From contig QJNS01000014.1 in the NCBI GenBank assembly GCA_004154925.1, forward strand, positions 186,001-250,000: a stretch of 64,000 nucleotides of DNA. The letters run 5' to 3'. The notes beneath the pieces are model-generated. The model did not search any database. It saw nothing but the letters and a program-made list of their open reading frames with translations, and was not told the origin of the DNA. Of the stretch, positions 35,821-48,100 are shown one piece after another (the stretch's first letter is position 1; every line of letters starts with the position of its first letter). This DNA is from Monosporascus cannonballus (taxonomy: Eukaryota; Ascomycota; Sordariomycetes; Xylariales). The position numbers and the translations under genes are program-made.

Positions 35821-37279
35821 TCAGGTGCCAAGGTGCGGCCCCCTTTCCGGGGCCCAGCGACCCACCAGTTTGGCTCCAGTTTGTGTATATATAGGGGGGC
35901 TTCGCCCCCGAGTAGTTAGAAAAGGGCAGGCATTAATGGTCATCTATTCACTACCCATACTATGAACCACCTGCTGGGCTGCTTCTTCTGCCTCTCACTC
36001 CGCACTTTACCATTTTCCCTGACAGTCAGATCCTGAAGTGCCCGAAAATGTGAGGCCCCACAGTACGGCGGGACACTATCAGGTCTTAAATCTCACCGTC
36101 GGGAACACAGAGTAGTGAACATTTCATCACCAGCCTCCGCGGCCTACAACCCAGCTTCGCTAAGACTTTTCGTCGAGCTTCCTGGAGCGCCGCATTGGCG
36201 AGACTGCCGGTGACCGAACGTTCACAGCCCCGAAAACTCTCTATGATTTTGCCGTCAACAAACCTCTGGGGATGTAGTCGACTGTCAGAAATCCTGAGGT
36301 GAAGACCAAAGCAAAGCATCTGCTGTTGGAATCGCTAACGGCGTGTCCCATCAAGAATCTTAACATCCTATCATCCTAAACGTGTGCTGGGATATCGCGC
36401 ACTATCCCAAATTCTGGATTGGGATATTATGTGCCGCCCTACGGCATGTACTGGCATATTCTGGGCCCGCCCGCAATTGAGGCTGTGACGAATTCTTGGA
36501 TCTTGAAGTATCCAATTACATGAGCTTATCCTTTTGGAACGCGGCAAGTGTTGAGGTTTTGGGGTTTAGAGAGATGCCTCTCCGAATTCTAGCGATATGG
36601 CATCTTCGTGCGAATCGCAAGTTCCGCTCGGGCGCAGTAAATCCACCGTCCAACTCCAAATCCCCTTCATGCACCGTCATCATTTGGAAAGTCGTAGGGT
36701 GGAAACGGCAGAAGGGAAGAAGGGATGAGTAAGGCCTCTAGTATTGATCTGGCTCGGAGGGACCGTATCGTGCATCCGTTCTCGGGTATTCCAGCCCTGG
36801 TAATATCCCACGCAACGGCCGGAAGCTGTCCCAGAAGGTCGACTACAGGTTGGCGGATCAGTGATAGCGCATGAGCCGGATGTCCGCTGACGGGAAGTCT
36901 TTCCGTATTGTGGCTCTGGATCATAGCCATGGACGTCCTCTGTGCCAAACTAGCCATAGTATGAGCAGCAAAGCTTCAAGCCACAGGGAATTTTTGCCAT
37001 CGGCTGAATCAATGCCGTACATGGTGGTAGATTGCAGTTCGAGATACAACTTAGACCACATTGTCCCCCTTTGAACCCGCGTTTATTATCTACATTGCGG
37101 CAGCTTCCATCCTTGCAGGGCTGGTCTAGCCCACACCGGTGTGGACTTTCGTGCTTGACCAGCCGTATGCGAGGTGAGTAGTCCAGCTCTGTTTTGGTGG
37201 AAGTTGAAGTTTCGTCACTACTGATCTCTCGGCTTCAAAGGCCTCTCAGCCTTACAGTTGTATTCCCTGGCATGCTGTT
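35821..37279. other. Gene-poor part of the island with scattered coding-like fragments
   Basis: No gene can be called with confidence. On the + strand a coding-like stretch with two breaks runs about 36,195-36,360 (G-D-R-T-F-T-A-P-K-T-L, later N-P-E-V-K-T-K-A-K-H). A 78-codon + ORF at 36,496-36,732 and a 96-codon - ORF at 36,667-36,957 overlap head to tail, and neither resembles a known family. A TATATATA/GGGGGG element sits near 35,886-35,897. A 14-bp palindrome CCACACCGGTGTGG lies near 37,132. Confidence 0.35.
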
Positions 37280-37830
37280 GTGACCAGCCGTTTGACGCTT
37301 GATATAGAGTTCGCAATTAGCAATATATCAGGGATTCCTTCGGTAGGCTGTCTTTGCCGTCCACATCCCGTAGTTAGGGGGCTAAGTGTCTACTTCTACG
37401 GCTATAAAGTCAACCTCAGTTCGGGGCATGCAGTGGCAATGGGGGTGGTGGTGATACAACCACCTCCTCGGCCGTGGCCCCAGCTGCCACCCAACGGAGT
37501 CTTTCCCCAGACGGCAGTTGTGGCGGTGGAAACAGGTATCGTTGCAAGGGCTTAAGCTTTGGTGACTGCTGCAGCGTTGGCGGGTGATGCGGACGCTCTA
37601 CCGCCTGTTGTGGTGGCGGTTGCGAAAGTAAGTTTGGTGATTTCTTGTCTCCGAATACCTCTCCGGACTGGACGCGTGGTGGCAATGCTGGTTACCTCCG
37701 CCCAGGGTTTGGGTTTGGTGATTGTTGCAATTCGAGTGGCTATTGTGGAAACACCGCTGCCCATTCAGGCGCTAGTCAAATTATATGGCGTACCCAACCG
37801 CCGCACCATCGAAAATTCCATACAATTTCC
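37280..37830 (+). pseudogene. Chitin-binding protein relic (CBM18/hevein-like modules, possible LysM tail)
   Basis: In one + frame from about 37,408, cysteine-rich modules of chitin-binding type 1 are readable: the end of a first module (Q-P-Q-F-G-A-C), a Thr/Ser-rich linker, and a second module (37,519-37,644) with C-G-G-G, F-G-D-C-C-S and C-G-G-G-C-E-S-K-F-G. A third module (37,660-37,779) has F-G-D-C-C-N-S-S-G-Y-C-G but lost Cys at both ends. The second module has TGA at 37,585-37,587 where the family has Trp or Tyr before C-G; TGG-to-TGA is a RIP-type change. In another frame just upstream (37,379-37,420), Y-F-Y-G-Y-K-V resembles a LysM C-terminal end, but this is weak. Such proteins bind chitin, as secreted effectors or as modules of chitinases. 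The 5' part, signal peptide and any catalytic domain are not recognisable. The relic lies at the island edge, 215 bases from element D. Confidence 0.7.
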
Positions 37831-38044
37831 ATATAATTAAGATACAACAAAGGTTATATACGGCTTTATAGAGATAAAGCTTCAAAAACACGTTTTATAA
37901 TAACTTCAGCCGTTCATCTAATAGGCTATAGGTTGTTTTCTGCCATTAATATGATTTTCTGCCGTTATATCCTTAATTTAAATATACCCTTCTGCCGCCC
38001 CTTATCCAGGATATCTTAGTTTCTTTAGCAAGCTTTTTGATTCC
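37831..38044. other. AT-rich transition at the right island edge
   Basis: Moderately AT-rich sequence with a repeated CTGCCGT/TTCTGCC motif (about 37,937-37,995). No gene is seen. Element D begins at 38,045. Confidence 0.4.
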
Positions 38045-38322
38045 TGTTACGACCTGACAGGCCCCGGCCTCAGGAAACGGTCAACGAGAATAACACGGAC
38101 CACCTTTCGGGTCACGTAATAAGTATTCAGCAAAGATCTGCTAAATACGACTAATCAGCATTAAGCAACCGCTTAGCAAAAATTCACTAAATACGGTTAA
38201 GCAAAGATAGGTAGTAATACTAGGAACTAATATATATATATATGCTTATTATTTCTATAATTTAAATAATTTCAGCTGGTAATATATTATCGTTACCTAA
38301 TATATTTTCGGAATTATATAAC
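38045..38322 (+). repeat. 5' LTR of element D, first part
   Basis: It begins TGTTACGACCTGACAGGCC and is homologous to the LTRs of element F. It is interrupted at ATAAC (38,318-38,322); the rest lies at 45,049-45,154. It is only lightly RIPed. Confidence 0.8.
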
Positions 38323-38701
38323 TGTAACGGCTAGGCTGTTTAACCAACTATTAAACCTAAGTCGTACGGGTTTATGTTGGCAGAAGTATCGTGGGAATCT
38401 GAATAATGGATATAGGAACGTATTACGTCTCGTAATGCCAAGGGTGCCTTAGGTAACGAAGTATTAATTGATTATTGCAAGTTAAAGTTATTTAAATTAT
38501 GGAATTAATAAGCGTATATATTTTGATTTTTTTGTTACTACTTATTTCTGCTTAGTAAAGCCCTGTTGAATAATTGCTTAATACTGTTTAGCCGTATTTA
38601 GTTGAGACCCGCTAAGTACCTATTACGTGACTTTGAACTAGCGTAATTTTGTGATTTTGGCTGGACCGTTTTTGCAGGCCCAGCTGATTTGGGTTGTAAT
38701 A
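38323..38701 (-). repeat. 3' LTR of the inserted family-A element
   Basis: 379 bp, starting TGTAACGGCTAGG and ending GGGTTGTAATA on the + strand. Its length equals the right LTR. The duplication ATAAC abuts its left edge. Confidence 0.88.
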
Positions 38702-41700
38702 CGATTTCCCTTTTTTCCAAATTTTGTTTTTAAGATTTTTTTTCCCTTTAGTAAATTTTTTCTTTTTAAGATGTCGACTTGCGTTATTAAAAATCGTCGT
38801 TAGGTCCTTTCGTCCATTACGCAATGTTAAAATTTGCTTTTTATCTTTAATAATTTTAGTTTTAAAGTTATGCTATATTCTTTATGCTTTTTTAAGGGCT
38901 AAAAGTGCGAAATAATAAAAAACGTTTTTAAATACAAGACGTATGTTAAACGTAGCTATTCTTGCGATAATAATGGCGTTTCTTTATTTTCTTTAAAAAA
39001 TATTCGTGCCGAAAATTAACGTTTAAAACGTGAAAAGGTGCTGGCGGAAAAGCGTTTTTTGGAATTGCAAAAACGCCATTAACAAAACATGAACAAGGTA
39101 ATTGCGCGGTTAATCCGTTTAAGAAAATAAAAAGCGTTTTTTTGTTCAAAAAATGTTAAAATAATATAATAAGAATTACAATCGCTGGAAGAACTGGAAA
39201 AGTAAGAACGTTAGGAATAAGTTAACGCCGAGGTTTCCTTAACCGCCTTAATTTCTTTTTTTAAGCTGCTCGGCGTTATTTAACCGCTGGATAACGTTAA
39301 TTAAGATATAATTATATCCGGTGGTTCCGTTATTGTTAGTAAAATTTCTTTAATAAATATTAGGCGTTAATAAGATTTTTGGCGGGTTTTTACGTGTTTT
39401 CGGAATTTGGGTATTTTTTCCATTTAATTAAATACTGGGTAACTCCGTTTTGTTTTCGCATGTCAAAAATTTTCTTTATTTCGTATACTTATTCGTTTTT
39501 TATTTTCATATCGTTTTATGCCGTATATACTTTGATTATATCTATTACTGATTCGAATAAAGAAATATGAAAAATTGGATAAAATTTAACTTTTGGTAAA
39601 AATTTTAATTAATAATTGTTTTCTAAGATTTTTTTGGTGATTTTATATAGACCGATATATTTAAAATCGAATTTTTTGTTGGGCTATTTTATTTAAATAT
39701 TTTTGGTAATAAGGAAAACCATTTTCCCTTTTTCGAAAGTTAATTTTTTTAACTTTTTTTAGTTATAATATTTATTTATTTATTTTCGTACGAATTCCAG
39801 TTTTATTTTTATTTTTTTGATATAGCTGTCGTAATTATTTTAACGTAAGGATTATTTTAATATTAATTGGATTATTATTACGTATTTTTTTGTACATTTT
39901 TGGAATAAAACCAAAATTTGCGTTTATTAGTATTATTTTGATGTTTTTGTAATAACTGGTATTATAAGTTAGCTGTACGATTGGTAATTTTTTAACCTAA
40001 TTAATCTGTTCGTAATTAATATAATATTATAAGTAAATTTTAAAAATTTAATTTATTCGTTTTATTTATTTATTTATTTAAGGTTTAAATATGCTGGATA
40101 ATTTATAATTTAGGGCGATTTATGTTATAAGGCTTTGCTAAAATGTTGATATAAATGTTAATTCTTTATTTAAAATAATTCTGATTGGTAATTTATATAT
40201 ATTAAAAATATGTTTAAAAAATATATATCAATTGTTTGGCGTTTATATCGTTATAATATAATAGGAAATAGGAAACTTTTATAAATCGGTTAACGATTAC
40301 GAAAATATTATTGTAATATATTTTGGTAATTGGATTTTTTTAATATAAAAAGCTTAATAATAAAGTCGAATATAACTAAATATTATGGTCGCTTTGCGAT
40401 TAGTAATCGCTGTAATTTTCCGTATGGCTTATGTCGTCGAATCTTTGCTTTGGCGTAAATATTATATTGCCGTATAATTTTTTGTACCGTTAATTTTATT
40501 TTAGGAAAAAAAAATATGTACGTTAAAGTCGTTTTAAAGTTTTGTAAATCCCTAAATATTTATGTAACTGATATTCGTATATTTTTCGTACTAAACTTTT
40601 TTGGTATTTTTCTAGAATTTGTATCTTGTTTATTTTCTGGTTTTTTAGGGAATTATCGTTATATTGCTAAATTTTTTAATATATTTCGAAAGGTATTGCC
40701 CGAATCGTCGTAATTTGTTATGGGCGTAAATATCTTTTTATAATGGTATTAAAAATTATATGGTTAATTTTAACCAATTTTCTTTCAAAGTTTAGTTGTT
40801 TGCTTAAAATATTTGCTCTGTTATTTTTTGATTTTTTTTTATAAATAATAACGAAATCGAAATTCGCCAGTTTTTCCGCGTAATGAAGTTATCGTTTTGT
40901 AAATTCCCTGGTTATGGTAAATCGGGTAAGATTTTGATAATCCGTATAAACCTTAACCTAGTATAAGTTTTTTTTTTAAAAAATGCCTAAATTCCCGAAA
41001 TGCCATAATAATGCCCATAAATTCCTTATTTGGAATGCCGTAATTAAATTTGGTTCCTTTTAATTTGTACGAAAAGAATATAATAAAATGTAATTTGCTT
41101 TAATTATTTCGTTATCCGATTATTACGCTTAATACGTGATTCGAAATATCGGTTTTTAATTTAATTAGGCAATTTAGATCGTATATAATTAATATTAGCT
41201 CGTTAATAATTACATTTTTAATATTTTGAAATATTTTTTTATATTTGGCGTTTATTTAAACTTTTTTTCTATATAATATTCGTTAAAGATATGGTTATTT
41301 TATTGAAGTTTCGAATAAATTTCCTGTAATAGTTAACGAATCCAAGGTATACCTGTACCTCTTTAATTATTATTGGTATTTGCCATTTTATGATTACAGC
41401 GATTTTCTTGGGGTTTATTCTAATATGTCCTGGGGTAATAATATATTTTAGATATTTTACTTTTTGTATATGGAACTAACTTTTTTCTGCATTAATAAAT
41501 AACTTTACGTACTATAAAGCTTAAAGAACTTTATGAATATATTTTACATATACCTTTTTTCTTTCCGAAAAGATAAAAATGTCGTCGAGATAGCAAATAA
41601 CGAAAATATCGAGATATTTTCGTAATACGTAATTAATTATCCATTAAAAGGTTGCTAGTACGTTCGTAAATTCTATTAATATAACCAAATATTCAAATAG

Positions 41701-44664
41701 TCCATATTTTATTTTAAAAGATATTTTCCATTTATGTTTTTTTTAATTTTAATAAAGTTATATTTATTTTTAAAATTAAATATTATGAACCATTTGGTTC
41801 CATAAAATCGGTCTTTTATTTCCGTAATTAAGGGTAATAATATTTAATCCTTAATAATAATTCGTTTAATTGTCGATAATTAACTATAAATCGTAATTTT
41901 CTATTTTTTTAAGTACGAAAAATATAAGATATCCTGCTAATAATTTCGAAGATTAAATCCATTTTTTCTGTAACCGATTTTCCAGGTATTTTCTGAAAAT
42001 ACATAATTTGTTTTTATTAAGATTGTAAATAAGGTAAAACTTTGTCGAAAATCCTTTTTTAAAAATTATTTTATAATTTTATTCGTTATATTTTAATAAT
42101 TTCGTATCAAGTTCCTTTTTAAAAATTTATTCGCATTTATGGTATTGTAATAATATATTAGTTAGATTTTTTAATTCCTTGGGCTATTATTTTTGTTATT
42201 CCTAATTATTATTTAGTTGCTTTAGTTTTACTTTAATAATAATAACGATATATCGTATTTTTTTTAATACCTGTTTTTTTGTATTTTGTTTTTTTGGGTA
42301 ATAAAATATTTATCGTATTTTTATACCTATATTTATCGCCATTATCGATTGAATATTAAGATCTTAATTTTTTATTTATTTATCAATAAGGAATAAAGTG
42401 AATTTTATTTGGCCAGTTCCGCCATTAATTAAAATTCCGTACTGGCGTATTTATAATAATCTTAAGATTATATCGTAATTCCCAAATAGAACGATATCGA
42501 AATTAACCGTTTGATATTATCCTTTAATAAAAATCTCAAAATAATTAATTTCGCTTATAATTTTTCCGTTATCGAAAGCAAATTTCTGACTTTTGGTATT
42601 TGTCGCTATATAAGGTTTTAATTTATATCTCCATAGCGGTCTAAGCTTATTAACCATATCCGGCGCAATATAATTTCCGCCCAAACCTTTGCAATCCATT
42701 AATGCAGTATATTAATGCGTTCCGATTCGTATATCCAAAATAATAAGGTTATTAACGTCTTTTATCGTTACGTTTAAAGCCTTTTTTGGGAATTCCTTTT
42801 AATTCCTTTGGGTTTCGTTATCCTGCAGCTTTTTTATAAGTAACTTTTTTCTTTTAACTTTTATTCAAATTAATCGAATTTTGCTTATATTTTTTCGTTT
42901 AACGCGTTAAGCTACTATATTTGTTATTGTTGTCGGCGTACTGTTCCTTTAAGCCGTATTAATTGTTTTTGATTTTTTTGAAATTTTTTTTATCGAATAA
43001 ATTATTTTTTATATTTACGACTACATCTTATTATACGTCGTTTTGGTTATCATTTTAAAAATCTTCTGTAAATTAACGTATTTTTTAATGGCTTTTTTTT
43101 TTAGAATCCGCAGTAAATGCTAATTAAAAGTAAAAGTCCGTAATAATTTTTTAACAATATATTTTTACCGTACGTTAGATTAATTCCTTTTCCATTTAAT
43201 AATTACATTAACCATAATAACAAAAGGGGTTTTCTTACGGGCATTACTTTTTTTTTAAATCAACTCTTTATTTCGGCCAACTGCTGGATATTTTTTGGGG
43301 CTATAGTTCGAAACTGTTAATATTATTACTTATTATTTTTGTTATGCCCGGTACGGTTTGGAAAGTTGAATCCCTCGTAATATATATGGGTAATTCGTAT
43401 ATAAATATGTTATTTCCATTTTTCGTAATTCGAGTATTCTCGTCGTCGACCATATATAGCATACATTTTACTATATCGATTGGGCGTTTTAGGGCAAAAT
43501 TCTTTTATTTAATTCTAATATTCGCGTAATTATCCTTATAACGTTTCTTATTATGTTCGTAATGCTTATTAAGTTAATTTTTTGGCTTTTCGCAGTTTTC
43601 GTCGGATTTTTTATCGTAATAATCCCTATTGGATTTTTTGTTATAAGCCTGATTCGTACTTGGCTTAAATTATGTTAATAACCTTGCTATCGTTTCCTTA
43701 ATTATTTTTGGACTGTTTTTCCGGTATAGAGGTCTAGTTATCTTATTATGGCTTTTTGGGCTTTTTGCATTTATAGGTTTTATGTCCCATTTTGCCATAA
43801 TTAAAGCATTTAATCTGGTTTCAATTTTATCTGTAGGTAACGCCGAATTCCATAAATCTTAACGCCGTTCCGTAAGAAGTAAGGGGTACGTCTCGTTTTT
43901 TCCCTTGGTTAAACTTATATTCCGAATGTAAGGCGTATTATTTTTTTTTCTTATCGCCTTTCAAACTGTCGATTATCAATTTTAATTGCCTTTACGATGT
44001 ACCGGTCCAGGGCAATTAATCGTTCGATCCGAATAATTTTATTTTTTATATTATCTTTTAACCCTTTATAATATATGTCGATAAAAACATCGGTTTTATC
44101 GTTTTCTTATCTTGCTTTAACCGTAAAACTTTTGAAGGTTACGGCGTATTTAAACGTAAATCCTTTTTATCGGAATTATAAAAATTATTAAGCCGTTAAT
44201 CGTTTTTTATCCGGATTACCGAAATTATTACGTACTTTATTTTCGAAATTGGTATAAGTTGAAAAAATCTTATTAATAAAATTTTTTTTATTTATTTTTC
44301 TTATTTTCAAAAAATCTTTTATAATAGGCTTAAATTAATTAACCGCATTTCCTGTTAGGTATACTTTTATTGCTAGGACCATATCCGCTAAGTTATTAAA
44401 ATTTAAGAAATGAAGGTAAATTCGTATTTAAGTTAAAAAAGTCTAAAGATTACCTTTTTTATTGTAAGGTTCTGGTTTTTTCGGCTTTATACGGACGAGA
44501 AAATGTTGGGCAGGCGTAGCCCTAAGTTATCGAATTTCTTTTTCCAGCTCCCGAATTTGAGCCTGAAGCTGTTAAATAAGGGTTTCCTAAATGCTGGTCG
44601 ATATTTTAATAGTATTAAATATTATTTAGAATTTGACGGTATTACTGAACAAAAGCTTGTAACG

Positions 44665-45043
44665 TATAACGGCTAGGCGGTTTAACCAATTATTAAACTT
44701 AAGTCGTACGGGTTTATTTTGGTAGGAGTATCGTAAGAATTTGAATAATAAATATAGGAACGTATTACGTTTTGTAATATTAAGGATACCTTAAATAACG
44801 AAATATTAATTGATTATTATAAGCTAAAGTTATTTAAATTATGGAATTAATGAACGTATATATTTTGATTTTTTTGTTATTATTTATTTTTACTTAGCAA
44901 AGCCCTGTTAAGCAATTGCTTAATACTGCTTAGCCGTGCTCAGTTAAGACCCGCTGAGCACCTATTACGTGACTTTGAACTAGCGTAACTCTGTGCTCTT
45001 GGCTGGACCGTTTTCGCAGGCCCAGCTGACTTGGGTTGTAACA
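44665..45043 (-). repeat. 5' LTR of the inserted family-A element
   Basis: 379 bp, starting TATAACGGCTAGG and ending GGGTTGTAACA on the + strand. The outer 130 bases are nearly free of RIP. The duplication ATAAC follows. Confidence 0.88.
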
Positions 45044-45048
45044 ATAAC

Positions 45049-45154
45049 GTAATACGATTATTTTATATATTACCTAAATTCTTACGATAATCTTATTAAT
45101 ATATAACCCGTACGATTAAAATTTAATAATTAATTAAACTTTTTAACCGTTATA
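45049..45154 (+). repeat. 5' LTR of element D, second part
   Basis: Continuation of the LTR interrupted at 38,322 (GTAATACG..., ending ACCGTTATA). Joining both parts gives about 384 bp, close to the 376-bp 5' LTR of element F. Confidence 0.75.
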
Positions 45155-48100
45155 CATTATAAACCTTTATTTAATAATATCGTTAAATTTTAAATAATAT
45201 CGATTAACGTTATATTTATTAGCAAGTAACCCAAATAACTTATTTACCAGGTTTTCGATTACCCGGATACTACAATGGAATCCGAAAAAGAAAAAACAAA
45301 AGCTTCGCTTTTTTCGCGACAAGGTTTTTCGATATTTAAATATTATAAATAAACGCATTTTCCAGCTTAAAAAAACAATAATAATCTTATGATATCTTTT
45401 TAAGGCGCCCATAAAAAACTTAAGAAAAAAGGAAAAATTTTTAAAACCGGGAAGCCTTTTCGAATAAACCAGGTTATTTAGCTGAATTTTACAAAAGAAC
45501 TAGGAAAAGTCCTTAAACTTCTTAAATTAAAACTTTTCGACGGAACTTTAATTACATTATAATTATTTTTAATTTAATACCGAACATATTTCGGGTATTT
45601 CCTTATTCGATTTATGATACTTATTATAAAAATTAAATTGGTAATCGGACGATTTACTGAAAATACGGTTATTTAATTCGAACCTGTTATAAGAAAATAC
45701 GTTATTTTGTTAATCGAAAAACGAAACCCAAAAATAATACGAATTGATAACGATTACGAATAGTTCGAATAAATATTAATAAACGATTTCGGAATAATAA
45801 ACGAAAAAACAAAAACCGAAATCCAAATTTAATAGATATAATAAAGAATTAATATGTAATTACGGCAGCATATTAATTTAGCTAATTACTAAATAGAATT
45901 AGGGACAAAAAATATTAACAATTAAATTTTTCAATAATTTAAAAAGAATATAAGAAAAATATTTTAAATTTAATTAGCCTAATTACTTGTCGGATTATAT
46001 CGTTATAGCAGTTAACGTTAACTATTAATAGTATATATGGCATATTAAAAATATTAAAAGAAAAAATAATAATAAATCCCGATATATAGCTAATACAAGC
46101 GCTTTTTGACGTAATAACATTTTTTACGGTATAAAATTAGGACTTATAGAACTAAAATCCATTTATAAAAAGGATTAAAACCAGACCAAATGTTATAATT
46201 GTAAGAAAATGGGATATAAGATATCGTAATATAAAATACCTAAAAAGCCCCGTTAAGATAATTAAAAATCTATACCTAATAGATAATCCAGAAAAAATTA
46301 AAAAGACGGAAATAAGTTTATTTACATAATTTAGCCTAAATATATGCTAGGTCCTTTACGACGAAAAGTTTAATAAGGATTATTACGATAAGAAATTCGA
46401 CGAAAAATACGAAAAACCAGGAGGTTAATTCCACAAATATTGTAAGTATAATAAAAGGCATTACAAAAAGAATTACGCAAATATTAGAAGTGCATAGAAA
46501 AAATCTGTTCCGCAACCCTTAATTAATACGGCAAAATGCACACAAAATATTATCGACGACGAGAATATCCCGATTATAAAAAATAAAAATAATATATTTA
46601 CAAACGAATTACCCGTATATATTATAACGGATTCGAGGTTCCAAACAGTACCGGAAATAATAAAAACGATAAATAATAATATCGATATATTCGATTTATA
46701 GCCTTAAAAGATATTTAGTAATTGGCCGAAATAAAAAACTGGCCCGAAAAAAAATAATGCCAATAAAAAACTCCTTTTATTATTTTTAATAATATAATTA
46801 TTAAACGGAAAAGGAATTAATGCAGCGTAAAATAAAAGAATATTACCAAAAATTATTACGGATTTCAATTTTCAATTAGTATTTATTATAAATTTCTACG
46901 AAAAAGAGTTGTTAAAAAGAAATATGTTAGTTTATAAACAACTTTTGGAGCGATAATTAAAATAAGATATAATAAAATAAAATTTTAAACATAAGAAAAT
47001 AATTTATCCGATAAAAAACATTTATAACAAAATGAAAAATAATTAATATAATGCAAAATATAATACGCCGGTAATAATAACGAATAGAACAATTTGACGC
47101 GCTAACCGAAAAAATACAGAAAAAGTTTAACAAATTCGAATACAAATTAAAAGAAAAAGATTATTCATAAAAACGCTGCAAAATAACGAAACCTAGAAAA
47201 ATTAAAAGGAATTTTTAAAAAAGGTTTTAAACGTAACGATAAAAACCGTTAATAACATTATGATTTTAGATATACAAATTAAAACGTATTAATATATTAT
47301 AATAGTAAATTACGAAGCTTTAGGCGGGAATTATATTATAATAAACATAATTAATAAGATTAAATTACTATGAAAATATAAATTAAAATCTTATATAGTA
47401 ATAAATGCCGAAAATTAGGAATTCGCTTACGATAACAGAAAATTTATACACGAAATTAATTACCTCGAGATTCTTATTTAAGAACCATACTAAATAGTTA
47501 ATATCAATATTATTTTATTCGAGAATGACGATATAATTTTAGAATTATTATAGATACGTTAATATGAAATTTTTATTAACGGAAAAATTAATTCAATAAA
47601 ATTTGCTTTACTTTTTATTAATAAACGAAAAAAAGTTTAAGTCTTAATATTCGGTCGATAATAACTATAAATACAGGCATAAGGATATAATAAAAATCTT
47701 ATTACCTAAAGGGACAAAACATAAAAAAACGGGTATTAAAAAAACGACGTATTATTATTATTATTATTAAATGAAATTGAAGCAATTAAAAAATAATTTA
47801 AAATAATAACTGTGAAAGGGCTATATGAAGCCATATTATAGAACACCGGACAAACGCCGGTACTAACCAGCATTAGCGTAACGCCTTATATGCAAACATA
47901 TATAACTGTATTTTTATTTTCCTTTTTTTTCTTTAGCTAAAAAATAAACTTTTATTGGCAACTGATTGCAAATCGCTTAAATAAAACCTTTTATATATTT
48001 TCTAGCTTATTATTTAGTAAAGCAAAAGATGTTTAGGATTAGATATTAGGATTTTCGAACGCTTTTTAAGAGGCTTAGCAAGGGGCCTTTATTGACCTAA

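Larger units (their letters stand above)
38323..45043 (-). mobile_element. Full-length family-A Ty3/Gypsy chromovirus inserted in the LTR of element D
   Basis: A 6,721-bp element with two 379-bp LTRs (38,323-38,701 and 44,665-45,043), flanked by exact ATAAC duplications (38,318-38,322 and 45,044-45,048). A minus-strand polypurine tract adjoins the left LTR (38,702-38,715). Minus-strand relics in order: gag (about 44,560-43,800) with a knuckle near 43,810-43,775; protease near 42,700-42,517 (L-G-G-N-Y-I-A-P, with the catalytic D-S/T-G already lost); RT about 42,100-41,500; RNase H about 41,400-40,900; integrase about 40,500-39,650; chromodomain near 39,490-39,385. No frame is open. Confidence 0.92.
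38045..47812 (+). mobile_element. Ty3/Gypsy element D, split by a family-A element and truncated
   Basis: The 5' LTR starts TGTTACGACCTGACAGG at 38,045, runs to 38,322, and resumes at 45,049-45,154 after the inserted element (38,323-45,043). The internal + strand sequence (45,155-47,812) covers gag, a knuckle remnant near 46,190-46,245 and the protease/early pol region (47,200-47,650), colinear with element F at 53,977-56,460. Homology stops abruptly at 47,812, where element G begins. The remainder and the 3' LTR are not in the window. All frames are RIPed. Confidence 0.75.

Noticed and set aside
36496..36957. Two overlapping ORFs (+ 78 codons, - 96 codons) as genes
   Set aside because: Short, overlapping on opposite strands, without recognisable motifs or splice-supported extensions.
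37416..37685. Proline-rich 89-codon minus ORF, and the Val/Gly-rich + ORF at 37,559-37,840
   Set aside because: Both are shadows of the glycine/cysteine-rich chitin-binding frame.
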